Shown one piece after another: positions 9,206 to 16,791 of a stretch of DNA of 53,795 nucleotides. Each line of letters starts with the position of its first letter. The first letter of the stretch is position 1. The translations under genes were made by a program, and so were the position numbers. The stretch comes from Paenibacillus sp. oral taxon 786 str. D14 (GTDB lineage Bacteria > Bacillota > Bacilli > Paenibacillales > Paenibacillaceae). The stretch is from contig NZ_GG695974.1 of NCBI RefSeq assembly GCF_000159955.1, forward strand, positions 5,882 to 59,676, read 5' to 3'. Under the pieces are notes generated by a model. That model searched no databases. It had not been told where the DNA came from and saw only the letters and a list, made by a program, of their open reading frames with translations.

Positions 9206-9874
9206 ATGTCGGAGAAGAAAGAGCAGTGGCTGGAGGACTTGATCCGGTTGACGGAAGAAGATACGGAGAAGAAGACGGAGAAGCAGATCAAAATTTTGGA
9301 GGCGGCGACGGAGATTTTTGCCGAGAAAGGGTATGCCGCCACATCCACCAGTGAAATCGCGCAAAAGGCCGGGGTAGCTGAGGGAACGATTTTCCGCCAC
9401 TATAAGACGAAGAAAGATCTGCTGCTGTCTATCGCCGGACCAATTGTGATCAAGCTGGTTGCGCCGTTTCTGCTGCGGGATTTTGCCAAAATGATCGAGA
9501 TGCCCTATGAGCGGGCGGAGGACTTTTTTCGCGCGCTGGCGAAGGATCGTTTCAAGTTTGTTCGGGAGAATATGCGGATTATCAAAATACTGATCCAGGA
9601 GGTCCCGTTTCAGCCGGAGCTGCTGGAGCAGGTGAAGAGTTTGGCCTCCGAGATCGTCTTTCAGCGGATCAAGCGAGTTGTTCTGCATTTTCAGGAAAAG
9701 GGGCAGCTTGTTGAAGCGCCGCCATGGCGGATCGTCAGAACCGGTGCCAGCGTCATGATTGGGATGATTCTGGTTCATGTACTCCTCGTGCCGGATTTTC
9801 CGATCGATGAAGACGAAGAAATTGAACACACGGTGGACCTGTTGATGTATGGGATTGCGGGTCGTCCCCGTTAA
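9206..9874 (+). CDS. TetR-family repressor
   Basis: 222 aa. The helix-turn-helix is at about residues 30-75 (AATEIFAEKGYAATSTSEIA, then VAEGTIFRHYKTKKDLL), with an all-helical ligand domain after it. AGGAGAG precedes ATG. Third gene of the ABC exporter operon. It probably represses its own operon through the two palindromes at 7264 and 7326 and releases on binding the exported substrate. Confidence 0.92.
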   Translation: MSEKKEQWLEDLIRLTEEDTEKKTEKQIKILEAATEIFAEKGYAATSTSEIAQKAGVAEGTIFRHYKTKKDLLLSIAGPIVIKLVAPFLLRDFAKMIEMPYERAEDFFRALAKDRFKFVRENMRIIKILIQEVPFQPELLEQVKSLASEIVFQRIKRVVLHFQEKGQLVEAPPWRIVRTGASVMIGMILVHVLLVPDFPIDEDEEIEHTVDLLMYGIAGRPR

Positions 9875-9883
9875 ATCGAATTG

Positions 9884-9918
9884 AACCCGTTTCAGGCTTA
9901 ACCTGGGACGGGTTTTCT
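9884..9918 (+). terminator. Terminator of the ABC/TetR operon
   Basis: AACCCGT..CAGG / CCTG..ACGGGTT stem followed by TTTTCT, ten bases after the TetR stop. Confidence 0.8.
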
Positions 9919-10053
9919 GATTTTGTGGCGGTTTTGTAGGACTTTCGTAAGACTTTTCTAACACATTCGCAAGCGGTTTGTTCTTAGATGGTTAGCATTT
10001 TTCGCTAAGATGATGGACGAACAAAGCTAAAAATAACGAAAGGAAGAAATATT

Positions 10054-10292
10054 ATGAAAAAATCGGATTGATTCTTATGCTGGGGGGCCATGCTGACGTT
10101 AGCCGCTTGCGGTGCCAAAAACAATGACATGAACAAAGGGAACATGATGAATGACGGGGCCAACGCCTCCACCGAGATGAACAATTCTTCCGGCAGTAAC
10201 GAAATGGGGCAAGAGATGATGGGCGAAGAGATGAAAGACGGCGAAATGGGTCAGGACATGATGGGCAATGAGATGAAGGACAACGAAATGAT
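10054..10292 (+). pseudogene. Frameshifted lipoprotein remnant
   Basis: After AAAGGAAG the ATG at 10054 reads only a few codons before TGA. Adding one A to the A run restores a lipoprotein signal (MKKIGLILML...LTLAACG) with a lipobox Cys, but the GGGGGG run then has one base too many, so two opposite single-base shifts are needed. Downstream (10090 on) the frame encodes Met/Asn/Glu-rich repeats (EMGQEMMGEEMKD, GEMGQDMMGNEMKD), possibly a metal-binding surface lipoprotein. The frame is lost near 10292, where a foreign fragment begins. Confidence 0.6.
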
Positions 10293-10325
10293 GGTCATCC
10301 CGATTTACTGGTGCTCGATCTTTCG
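10293..10325 (+). pseudogene. Response-regulator receiver fragment
   Basis: In the frame starting at 10293 the DNA encodes GHPDLLVLDLS, the conserved strand and phospho-acceptor Asp context of response-regulator receiver domains. Nothing upstream or downstream in that frame continues the domain, so this is an orphan scrap left by deletion. Confidence 0.6.
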
Positions 10326-10327
10326 GC

Positions 10328-10420
10328 GTTGTTGAATCGGAGACGATGGGCAGTACGTTTTGGTTCACGGTGCTTGAGGCGAATGATGGCAGGCGTTCTG
10401 AGAATATACAACAAAAATAA
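10328..10420 (+). pseudogene. Histidine-kinase C-terminal fragment
   Basis: In the frame from 10328, VVESETMGSTFWFTV matches the end of the HATPase_c domain (usual form VESEPGKGSTFWFTLP). It runs to a TAA at 10418-10420. Together with the receiver scrap just before it, this marks a deleted two-component system. Confidence 0.65.
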
Positions 10421-10434
10421 GGAGGAGGGGAGGT

Positions 10435-11210
10435 ATGAAGGGAATGCTGGAGCGCCTGCGCAAAGGGTATGGCAAGAAACTTTACTGCTGGGTTGGTTTG
10501 GCTCGGGCGTGCTGCTGTGGCAGTTCAAGGCGGTGGGTCCGAGAGTGTCCAATACGGCACTGACCGTGCACGATTTATTAACCTGGATCGGTTTGCCGTA
10601 CATCATTTACCACTCCTTAACCCGGACCAAATGGTTGAAGGAACCGGCCCGACGGTCGATTAAACCCGAGGCTCGCCCAGTTGGCGGCGGGGCGCAGGGA
10701 CATTTTCGGGTATATACGGTCACGGACATTACGTCTTTCTCCAACGAGAATTGGTCGTTTACGATCGACGGTCTGGTGAACAACAAGTTCAAATGGAGCT
10801 GGGAGGACTTCCTCAAGCTGAAGCGGAAGGTGCAGGTGAGTGATTTTCACTGTGTGACGGGCTGGTCGGTGTACAATAATACTTGGGAAGGCATCCCGCT
10901 GCGGGAGCTGCTCCAAAAAGCCGGCGTAAAGCCAAACGCCAAAACGGTGAAGTTCTATTCGGGGGACGGCGTCTACACCGATACCCTCACCTTGGATCAG
11001 GCGAATATGGACGATTGTATGGTCGCGGTGATGCACGACGGCAAGCCGATACCGAGCGACTTGGGTGGTCCGGTAAGACTGATCGTGCCGAAAATGTACG
11101 CCTACAAGTCGGTGAAGTGGCTGAACCGCATCGAGCTCATCGAAGGCGAGCATGTCGGATATTGGGAGCAGCGCGGCTACTCCAACGATGCGTGGGTAGG
11201 AATGAGCTGA
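10435..11210 (+). pseudogene. Sulfite-oxidase-like molybdopterin protein, frameshifted near its start
   Basis: The best start is ATG 10435 behind GGAGGAGGGGAGG (MKGMLERLRKGYGKK). That frame stops after about 42 codons, while the conserved protein continues one frame over (LLLGWFGSGVLLWQF onward to 11210). One missing T in the CTTTA run near 10490 would join them. The rest is intact: one or two N-terminal membrane segments, then the oxidoreductase molybdopterin domain with the cofactor Cys in DFHCVTGWS, close to YedY/sulfite-oxidase relatives. It could be a real pseudogene, a sequencing slip, or use a start in the second frame (ATG 10383/10386). Confidence 0.75.
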
Positions 11211-11232
11211 TCGCTCGTATAGTAAAAGAAGA

Positions 11233-11263
11233 AGCCGGATACTCCATTTAAGGGGTTCCGGCT
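11233..11263 (+). terminator. Hairpin after the molybdopterin gene
   Basis: AGCCGGA..CTCC / GG..TCCGGCT stem with only a short T-containing tail; a weak terminator. Confidence 0.5.
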
Positions 11264-11485
11264 ATTATTGATGGTGTCTATCCGCTCCCTTCTTTTTGAG
11301 GATTATCCCGTTGCATCAGATAGGTAGTGTAATCCAAAACCGACGATCCCCACCAGGTCCCTTTCCACTGCAAGGCTCCCCCAGTGAACTTCCACTTCCA
11401 CTCGATACTTCCACTCAATCCCCAGTTCTGAACGAAAGGGATAATCGTGCAAAGAGGTGTGAAGAAGATACTAGCCGCCCTATTA
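11264..11485. other. Non-coding stretch
   Basis: Lies between the molybdopterin gene and the Fur-box promoter. It contains a run of CCACTTCCACTC-type short repeats (about 11395-11420) but no convincing gene on either strand. Confidence 0.4.
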
Positions 11486-11515
11486 TTGACAATGATAATC
11501 ATTATCAATTATACT
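11486..11515 (+). promoter_or_regulatory. Promoter with Fur box (flavodoxin operon)
   Basis: TTGACA (11486-11491) and TATACT (11510-11515), 18-base spacer. The spacer is filled by GACAATGATAATCATTATC (11488-11506), an 18/19 Fur-box match. It predicts induction when iron is scarce. Confidence 0.85.
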
Positions 11516-11556
11516 TCGGTTATCAAGTCATGTACTTGGAAGGAGTTGGGGAGGGA

Positions 11557-12015
11557 ATGAGCAATATCATCATCGTCTATGCCAGCTTGACCGGGAATAC
11601 GGAGGAAATGGCTGAACTAATCGCTGAAGGGATTCGCGGAACCGGAGCGGCTGTGGATCTGAAGATGGTGGAGGATTGCAACGCCATACGCTTGTTGGAA
11701 TATGATGCCTGCCTGTTGGGTGCTTATACATGGGGAGACGGGGAGCTTCCCGACGAATTTGCCGATTTCGTGGATGAAATGAAGGAGCTGAATTTGGCGG
11801 GATTCCGGGCTGCCGTATTTGGCAGCGGAGATACTTCCTACCGTCTGTATTGCGCCGCCGTAGATGAATTAGAGCAGCGGCTTCGGGAAAACGGGGCGGT
11901 CATCGTCCAACCGCCGCTCAAGGTGGAATACGGCCCAAGTCCGGAGGAGAAGGTATTGTGCCGGGAGTTCGGGGCCAATTTCGCACAACGCATAGGAGCG
12001 CTGAATCAGCCATGA
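11557..12015 (+). CDS. Flavodoxin
   Basis: 152 aa, short-chain flavodoxin length. The FMN phosphate loop ASLTGNTEEMA is at residues 9-19, with GAYTWGDGELPDEF and GSGDTSYRLYCAAVD flavin-contact loops. Flavodoxin carries electrons in place of ferredoxin when iron is limiting, which fits the Fur box 50 bases upstream. The start at 11557 follows GGGGAGG; an upstream in-frame extension would run through the promoter and is rejected. The next gene overlaps by ATGA. Confidence 0.93.
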   Translation: MSNIIIVYASLTGNTEEMAELIAEGIRGTGAAVDLKMVEDCNAIRLLEYDACLLGAYTWGDGELPDEFADFVDEMKELNLAGFRAAVFGSGDTSYRLYCAAVDELEQRLRENGAVIVQPPLKVEYGPSPEEKVLCREFGANFAQRIGALNQP

Positions 12016-12776
12016 CCAAGCAGCTTGCGGATTATGAGCTCGAAAAATGGCTGCGTTCGCTGAAGTTGGACTCGAGCGGTCCGGCAGGGGCGTGCGGCCA
12101 AACGTACAGCCAATCGTACGGCCCAACAGGCGGCGGTTCTTGCATCTCCTGGCAGCAACGCGTGCAATACGCAGTGGGTCACGCCATCAACGATTATTTC
12201 ACGCTTCTCCCGGCGGTCCGTTTGCATACGCCGATCCAGGTGCTGCTGAACCGGCGTTGGCCGCGGAATCAGCGTGATTTTCCGGATCCCTTGTTCTACT
12301 GGCAGGTGTACCACCGGATGGTGTCGGAATTAACTTTCATTACGGGGACGAGGATATACGAGTATCCCTTAGCTTTATATGAGAATTGGGGAACGCACGT
12401 CGCGGGGCTGGATCTGCATTTGTCTATTATCTTTCAAGCGGTATGGCAAGAGCGGGGGAACCCGGATCGGGTGACCGTGCAGAAGTTCCTCGTGGAGGAG
12501 AATGAGAGCATCACGCAAGCTTTTGTCCATCTGGTCAACGTGTTTTGGCACAGCGCATTTGGCCGTCCGCCCGGCGATATCGAAGTCTATGCGTTAATGG
12601 AGGGAAGGAGGCAGGTGATTCCAGGAGAATCGCTGGACCTGCAGGAATCACTGGATTATGTGTGGTTGTTGCAGGAGGCCTGGGAATGCGGGTGCTGTCA
12701 TCGGGAGAGCGAGGAACCTGGCGCCGACATCAATCGGACCGGAGGCGGTGAACCCTGGAGGCTTGGCGTATCGTAA
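12012..12776 (+). CDS. Hypothetical protein co-transcribed with flavodoxin
   Basis: 254 aa, unrecognised. Its ATG overlaps the flavodoxin stop, so the two are translationally coupled. Trp-, Tyr- and His-rich, mostly helical looking, no signal peptide. Cys residues are at about 36, 45 and clustered near the end (ECGCCHRE). A role linked to flavodoxin or iron limitation is suggested only by context. Confidence 0.75.
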   Translation: MTKQLADYELEKWLRSLKLDSSGPAGACGQTYSQSYGPTGGGSCISWQQRVQYAVGHAINDYFTLLPAVRLHTPIQVLLNRRWPRNQRDFPDPLFYWQVYHRMVSELTFITGTRIYEYPLALYENWGTHVAGLDLHLSIIFQAVWQERGNPDRVTVQKFLVEENESITQAFVHLVNVFWHSAFGRPPGDIEVYALMEGRRQVIPGESLDLQESLDYVWLLQEAWECGCCHRESEEPGADINRTGGGEPWRLGVS

Positions 12777-12800
12777 GAACAATAAAGCGGCTAGAGCAAA

Positions 12801-12828
12801 GCCCCGCGTTTGCGGGGTGATTTTTTTG
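12801..12828 (+). terminator. Terminator of the flavodoxin operon
   Basis: GCCCCGC-GTTT-GCGGGGT stem followed after GA by seven T. Confidence 0.9.
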
Positions 12829-12922
12829 TAGGGTAACAAATTTGGGGGGCGGCGCTTTATGTTCCGGCTGCGGACGGCTACAATAACAGAAAAGAGAGAA
12901 CGCGACAAGGAGTGCAAGAGCC

Positions 12923-13451
12923 ATGAATATCCACGAACTCAGGGAGCACCGCCAATACCCGGACAATATCGGACACGAAAATAACCGTGCCACCTTTGAA
13001 CGCGACTATTCGCGGTTGATCCATTCCCCGACCTTCCGCCGGCTGCAGGGGAAATCGCAAGTATTTGGGGCCGGCACAGGCGATTATTATCGAACCCGGC
13101 TGACGCATTCGCTCGAGGTCGCCCAGATCGCCCGGGAAGCGGCGCGCAGCCTTCTGCGCACGTATCCGGAGCTGGCGGCCGACCGCGCCGAGCATCCAGG
13201 CTTGGTCATCGATCCGGAGGTGGTGGAATGCGCCGCTATTTGCCATGATTTTGGCCATCCGCCGTTTGGCCACAAGGGCGAAGAGGTGCTGGATCAAATA
13301 TTGGAGAAGCTCATTGAGGAGAAGGTACGGACTGCCCTTAAAGGCAAACAGCCCACTCCGGAGGAAGAGCAGCAAACGAGGGCAGCATTCCGTCAGAAAT
13401 ATGAGCATTTTGAAGGCAACGCCCACAATTTCCGGCTGATGATGTTCCTGG
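12923..13451 (+). pseudogene. dgt: dGTPase (HD family), 5' part, interrupted by prophage
   Basis: Encodes the first ~176 residues of a deoxyguanosinetriphosphate triphosphohydrolase-like protein: [12 protein letters not shown] and the metal-binding [11 protein letters not shown]. At 13451 the prophage begins and its terminal TGTAG supplies a stop codon after one foreign residue. Removing 13452-47645 and one CCTGG copy rejoins FRLMMFLEKRENIDG in frame with the part at 47651-48531, giving about 469 aa. The enzyme degrades dNTPs to nucleosides and triphosphate. Here it should be inactive unless the prophage excises precisely. Confidence 0.92.
13447..13451. repeat. Target-site duplication, left copy (CCTGG)
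   Basis: CCTGG here and at 47646-47650 flank TGTA...TACA. A 5-bp duplication is the hallmark of Mu-type transposition. Confidence 0.9.
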
Positions 13452-13459
13452 TGTAGCCG

Positions 13460-13478
13460 CTCAAAATTTTTGGCAAAA
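13460..13478 (+). other. Transposase end site R1
   Basis: CTCAAAATTTTTGGCAAAA, 9 bases in from the prophage end. It matches the motif at the other end (CTCAAAATAAATGACAAAA) read inward. Confidence 0.75.
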
Positions 13479-13481
13479 GTT

Positions 13482-13500
13482 CTCAAGATTTTTGGCAAAA
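13482..13500 (+). other. Transposase end site R2
   Basis: CTCAAGATTTTTGGCAAAA, a direct repeat of R1 exactly 22 bp further in. Adjacent R1-R2 sites are the arrangement known at Mu attR. Confidence 0.75.
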
Positions 13501-13520
13501 ATCAGAGGGGATTCCCGAGG

Positions 13521-13557
13521 TAAAGAGGAGGGAGCGACCAACACCGATCACTCCCTC
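13521..13557 (-). terminator. Terminator of the late phage operon
   Basis: GAGGGAGTGA / TCGCTCCCTC stem on the minus strand, just after the last phage gene, followed by CTCTTTA. Confidence 0.6.
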
Positions 13558-13567
13558 ATGGCCACCA

Positions 13568-13702
13568 TTATACGTTCGCTTCCTCTTGCTCTGCAAGGTA
13601 CTCCGCGACGGGTATCCGATACGCTTCCGGCAGCGACTCGATGTCGCGCCTGCCGCCTTTCACCAGTATGGCATACGCCTTGACCATATACTCCTTGATC
13701 AT
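13568..13702 (-). CDS. CD1375/XkdX-like small phage protein
   Basis: 44 aa (MIKEYMVKAYAILVKGGRRD...). This short form, with a basic Tyr-rich start and an acidic end, matches the tiny proteins that follow tail-fibre genes in Firmicute phages. Its ATG overlaps the stop of the gene before it. Function is unknown in the family. Confidence 0.7.
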   Translation of the reverse strand: MIKEYMVKAYAILVKGGRRDIESLPEAYRIPVAEYLAEQEEANV

Positions 13703-13884
13703 TCCCCAGCACCCCCTTTCAGGGCCTCGATTTCGGCCCGCAACGCTTCGTTATCAGCCCTCAAGGCTTCCAACTCTTCGCCGATAGCGGCAATCACTTC
13801 GTACACATCCAGCAGCGGTTCGATCTGGGCTTGTTCCTTCTCCGCCCTGATCTGCTGTAAGGACTTCCCGTTGAACAGGATCAT
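13699..13884 (-). CDS. Small coiled-coil phage protein
   Basis: 61 aa from ATG 13884, after GGGGGTG. Residues ~30-58 form a heptad coiled coil (LEALRADNEALRAEIEALK). Its start overlaps the stop of the DGR target gene by four bases, so it is translated with it. It may help assemble or chaperone the receptor-binding protein; that is inference from position. Confidence 0.7.
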   Translation of the reverse strand: MILFNGKSLQQIRAEKEQAQIEPLLDVYEVIAAIGEELEALRADNEALRAEIEALKGGAGE

Positions 13885-15749
13885 TCGTATGCACCCCCGA
13901 ACCCACGAATCGAAACCGTTCCGGTGTATTCCGGATACTTCGAAATCTCGAACCGGATGTTCACGCCCCACTTATCCGCCGTCTTGGTGGTGTTGATGAA
14001 GTTGAATACGCGATTGATGAATACTTGCGCCGTGATATCTTCCCAAGTCGGGTTCTCATCAAATGCGTTGTTGCAGGCGTAGACAGCGACTTCGGCACCC
14101 TCAACTTCCCAAATGGGCGTTACCAGAATTTTGGTCGCGCGAGCGTCGGTTTCGAATGGATGCTGGAGCTCGAACCTGATCGTCGTTTCGTTTTTTTCGA
14201 AACCGAAAGTTCTGACCGATGTCGCTGCATTTGCGTCGGTCGCTTCCACCGTCAGGGCATGGTGGCCGTTCGCAAGCGTAAACCAAACATCCTGCGGGAG
14301 ATCCACCGTGTATGTGTCTCCCAGCGTCGCGACGATGGAACGAATCAAGTTTCCGTCGATCTTTTCTTGGATGACGACAGTATCGCCCTCGGCGTCAGTC
14401 ACCGAATAATCACGTGAGAACGGGCCGGTGACAAGTCCAAGGTTTTCATCTGCTCCGCTAATGAGCGGCGCTGTATTTGTGCGCCTGAAAGTGTACGTTC
14501 GATAAGCCGTCGCGCCAGCAGGGTCTTTCGCCTCGATCACAATCGTATTGGTCGAATTGAGCAGCAGAGCAAAAAGTTGTTGATCCGTGATTTCGAGGGT
14601 GATGTCCTGATTCTTCGGCGGGTTGTTCAGCGTCCGAAGTATATTTCCGTTGAGCTTTTCGGTCACCGTGAGCGAATCGCCATCAGCATCGTTTACTCGA
14701 TATGTGATCTGGAATCCCCGATTTTTGTCACCGAGATTCTGATCTGTCCCGGTTATGGTCGGGGCCGCATTGACGCGGGTGAATGTGAACGTCCTTGTCG
14801 CCGATGCGCCTTTTCCGTCATTCACTTCGATGGTTATCGTGTGCGACCCGAGTGACACGGAGTTGATGTTAATGTTGATCGTATAGTCATATTGGCGCTG
14901 CGCAGGGCTGATCGTCCGGATCACGTTACCGTCGAGTTTCTCCGTCACCGTCAGCACATCGCCCGCGTCTGTGTCGTTGACTTGATACGTCACGCTGAAG
15001 TTCGCGTTCTTGTTCCCCAAGTTTCGATCCGAGTCAGAGATCAGGGGGGCAGTATTCAGAACTTCAAGGACGGGCCGCCAGCCGAGGTAGTCGAGGCGAC
15101 CGGACGACGTGTTGTAATCCCAGTAGCGGGCCGAGTAGTAGCCGCGAATCGCACGGGAGGAGGAATTCCCTGTATACGTCTCCTGCACCCACGAATACAT
15201 GCCGAACCAGTTCCATGTTTGGTTGTGCGTGCTGGACTGATCTGTCGTATTCAGAGTAGTATCCAAGTCCGTAGAAGTAGGAACCGGGAGCCCGGAGATC
15301 GCTTCTTCGCGAGTGATAAACCGATCCCATTCGTTGGCAGAAGGCGAGCCGCCAGCATAGTAATCGCCGTTTCTTCTATCGCTACCACCCGTCAAAAGCC
15401 TACATAGATACTGCTGGCCATCGATGGTGATCGTTTTACCGGTGACGAGACTCTGACCGTTCAGGTCGTCCCAGCTCACCCTTGCCAAGATGACGCGGTC
15501 GCTTATGAGTAGCGTTTTCGACCCGTCTTTGATTTTGTGCCACTTCAATCTTTGCGCGGCATTTCCCGGAGTGTTGCCGATTGTCCACTTCGTCATATCG
15601 GCCAAGGTGGTAAAATCAGGAATGTCCCCAACCCCGACTCCGGAAACCGGCTCCGAATCAATCCTCCACGGTTTTGTCGGCCTGTTCTGGACGACCCCAT
15701 TCTTGTACAGACCGCCCAATTCAACGATTCCCAAGTATTCTGCCGCCAA
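13881..15749 (-). CDS. DGR target: variable receptor-binding tail protein with Ig-like repeats
   Basis: 622 aa, TTG start behind AAGGAG located inside the end of the RT gene (29-bp overlap). Residues ~60-235 look like the C-type-lectin-like fold of DGR targets, ending in the variable segment (about residues 196-227: RAIRGYYSARYWDY... to GWRPVLEV). Three ~90-residue cadherin/Ig-like repeats follow, each opening with AP(L/T)I(S/T)...NLG and ending in a xTYTF-type strand (about 235-330, 330-425, 425-515). A ~100-residue C-terminal domain closes the protein. The position at the tail end of a myophage suggests an adhesin displayed on the virion. The variable region is in the first third rather than at the usual C-terminal end. 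Confidence 0.85.
   Translation of the reverse strand: MAAEYLGIVELGGLYKNGVVQNRPTKPWRIDSEPVSGVGVGDIPDFTTLADMTKWTIGNTPGNAAQRLKWHKIKDGSKTLLISDRVILARVSWDDLNGQSLVTGKTITIDGQQYLCRLLTGGSDRRNGDYYAGGSPSANEWDRFITREEAISGLPVPTSTDLDTTLNTTDQSSTHNQTWNWFGMYSWVQETYTGNSSSRAIRGYYSARYWDYNTSSGRLDYLGWRPVLEVLNTAPLISDSDRNLGNKNANFSVTYQVNDTDAGDVLTVTEKLDGNVIRTISPAQRQYDYTINININSVSLGSHTITIEVNDGKGASATRTFTFTRVNAAPTITGTDQNLGDKNRGFQITYRVNDADGDSLTVTEKLNGNILRTLNNPPKNQDITLEITDQQLFALLLNSTNTIVIEAKDPAGATAYRTYTFRRTNTAPLISGADENLGLVTGPFSRDYSVTDAEGDTVVIQEKIDGNLIRSIVATLGDTYTVDLPQDVWFTLANGHHALTVEATDANAATSVRTFGFEKNETTIRFELQHPFETDARATKILVTPIWEVEGAEVAVYACNNAFDENPTWEDITAQVFINRVFNFINTTKTADKWGVNIRFEISKYPEYTGTVSIRGFGGAYE
15071..15162 (-). repeat. 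DGR variable repeat (VR)
   Basis: 92 bp, 82 identical to the template at 16931-17022. The ten differences (plus-strand 15086, 15089, 15094, 15095, 15100, 15101, 15119, 15125, 15137, 15157) all fall where the template has T on plus, that is A on the coding strand. They change eight codons, six of them Asn (N to Y, Y, D, G, L, Y), plus Y to S and I to L. The coding-strand 3' end is invariant (GGCTGGCGGCCCG), as expected for the initiation-of-homing region. Confidence 0.95.
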
Positions 15750-16791
15750 ACCTCATCTCTCCTTCCACTTTGATATATGGGTACTTACGAAATATCTTCT
15801 TGGCCAAGTTGTAGCTGTTCGAGTGCCTTGCGTGGCCCAGCCAAGAGTTGACCGCCTGTTGCACTTCTTTCATCCCGATCATCCCGGCTTTCAACTTTCG
15901 ATCCATCGCTTTTATGCGGCGCTTCATCGCCCGCTTGGAATGATCCCGAACAAGGCGATGCGTCGTCCATATTTTGAAGCCGTATGCGTTGACGCCTTGC
16001 TCTAAGGGGAATACCTTCGTTTTCGAATTCGTCTCCAGATTCAGGCGTTCATTCAAGAATCGGGTCGCTTTCTTCAAGCATTCTTGCGCTTGCTCTTTTG
16101 TTGGGAGAATCATGATGATGTCGTCCATGTACCTCACGTACCACTTGACGCCGAGATACCGCACGCAATACTGATCCAGTTCGTTCAGGTAGATGTTCGC
16201 AAAATCCTGCGAGGTTACGTTCCCGAGCGGAATGCCGACTTCGCCTTCCGGACTGGAATCAATGATGTCGTCAAGCAATTTGAGCATGTCCGGGTCGGCG
16301 ATTTTCTTGCGCAAAATGCGCTTTAGAATGTCGCGGTCGATGGAATAAAAGAACTTTTTGATGTCCATTTTCAGAATCCAGCCGGTTCCGTGCTTCCATT
16401 TGCACAGGCGCATATTGCGCTGAACCTGATCGACCGCCGCGTGCGTCCCTTTACCCTTCTGGCAGGCAAATGAGGTCTTGATAAAAACAGGTTTGTACAC
16501 CTCGTACAGCACGTTATGGACGGCAAATTGAACGACCTTGTCTCTGATTCGCGGCGCGCTGATCATCCTCTCTTTAGGCTCATACACCTTGAAGCGGATG
16601 TATTCGCCTACCCGGTATCTTTTGTTCCGCAAGTCTTTCCAGATGCCAATCAATTGCTTCTCCCGGCACATGTCGAAAAGCACAGCTTCTTTCTTGAATT
16701 TTCTGGAACCCTTTAATACGTTCTTGTAGCTCGTTTTGATGTTTTGGTAGTCCGCCACCTTCGCGAACAGATCGTAATGTTTTTTCGTCAC
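15721..16791 (-). CDS. DGR reverse transcriptase
   Basis: 356 aa, GTG start behind AAGGTGG. RT motifs: MDIKKFF (first catalytic Asp143), the DGR-type motif 4 IPLGNVTSQ (187-195; retrons and group II introns have QGxxxSP), then YMDD (221-224). No maturase or endonuclease domain. It copies the template RNA into cDNA with errors at adenines, together with Avd, and the cDNA replaces the VR. It lies directly between the template repeat and the target gene. Confidence 0.95.
   Translation of the reverse strand: MTKKHYDLFAKVADYQNIKTSYKNVLKGSRKFKKEAVLFDMCREKQLIGIWKDLRNKRYRVGEYIRFKVYEPKERMISAPRIRDKVVQFAVHNVLYEVYKPVFIKTSFACQKGKGTHAAVDQVQRNMRLCKWKHGTGWILKMDIKKFFYSIDRDILKRILRKKIADPDMLKLLDDIIDSSPEGEVGIPLGNVTSQDFANIYLNELDQYCVRYLGVKWYVRYMDDIIMILPTKEQAQECLKKATRFLNERLNLETNSKTKVFPLEQGVNAYGFKIWTTHRLVRDHSKRAMKRRIKAMDRKLKAGMIGMKEVQQAVNSWLGHARHSNSYNLAKKIFRKYPYIKVEGEMRFGGRILGNR

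Noticed and set aside
11278..11508. 76-aa minus-strand frame with Trp-rich segment
   Set aside because: Its first codons are the Fur-box dyad read backwards, and no ribosome site or known family is seen.
12923..13456. A natural short dGTPase of 177 aa
   Set aside because: The last codon and stop come from the prophage end sequence, and the rest of the enzyme resumes in frame at 47651.
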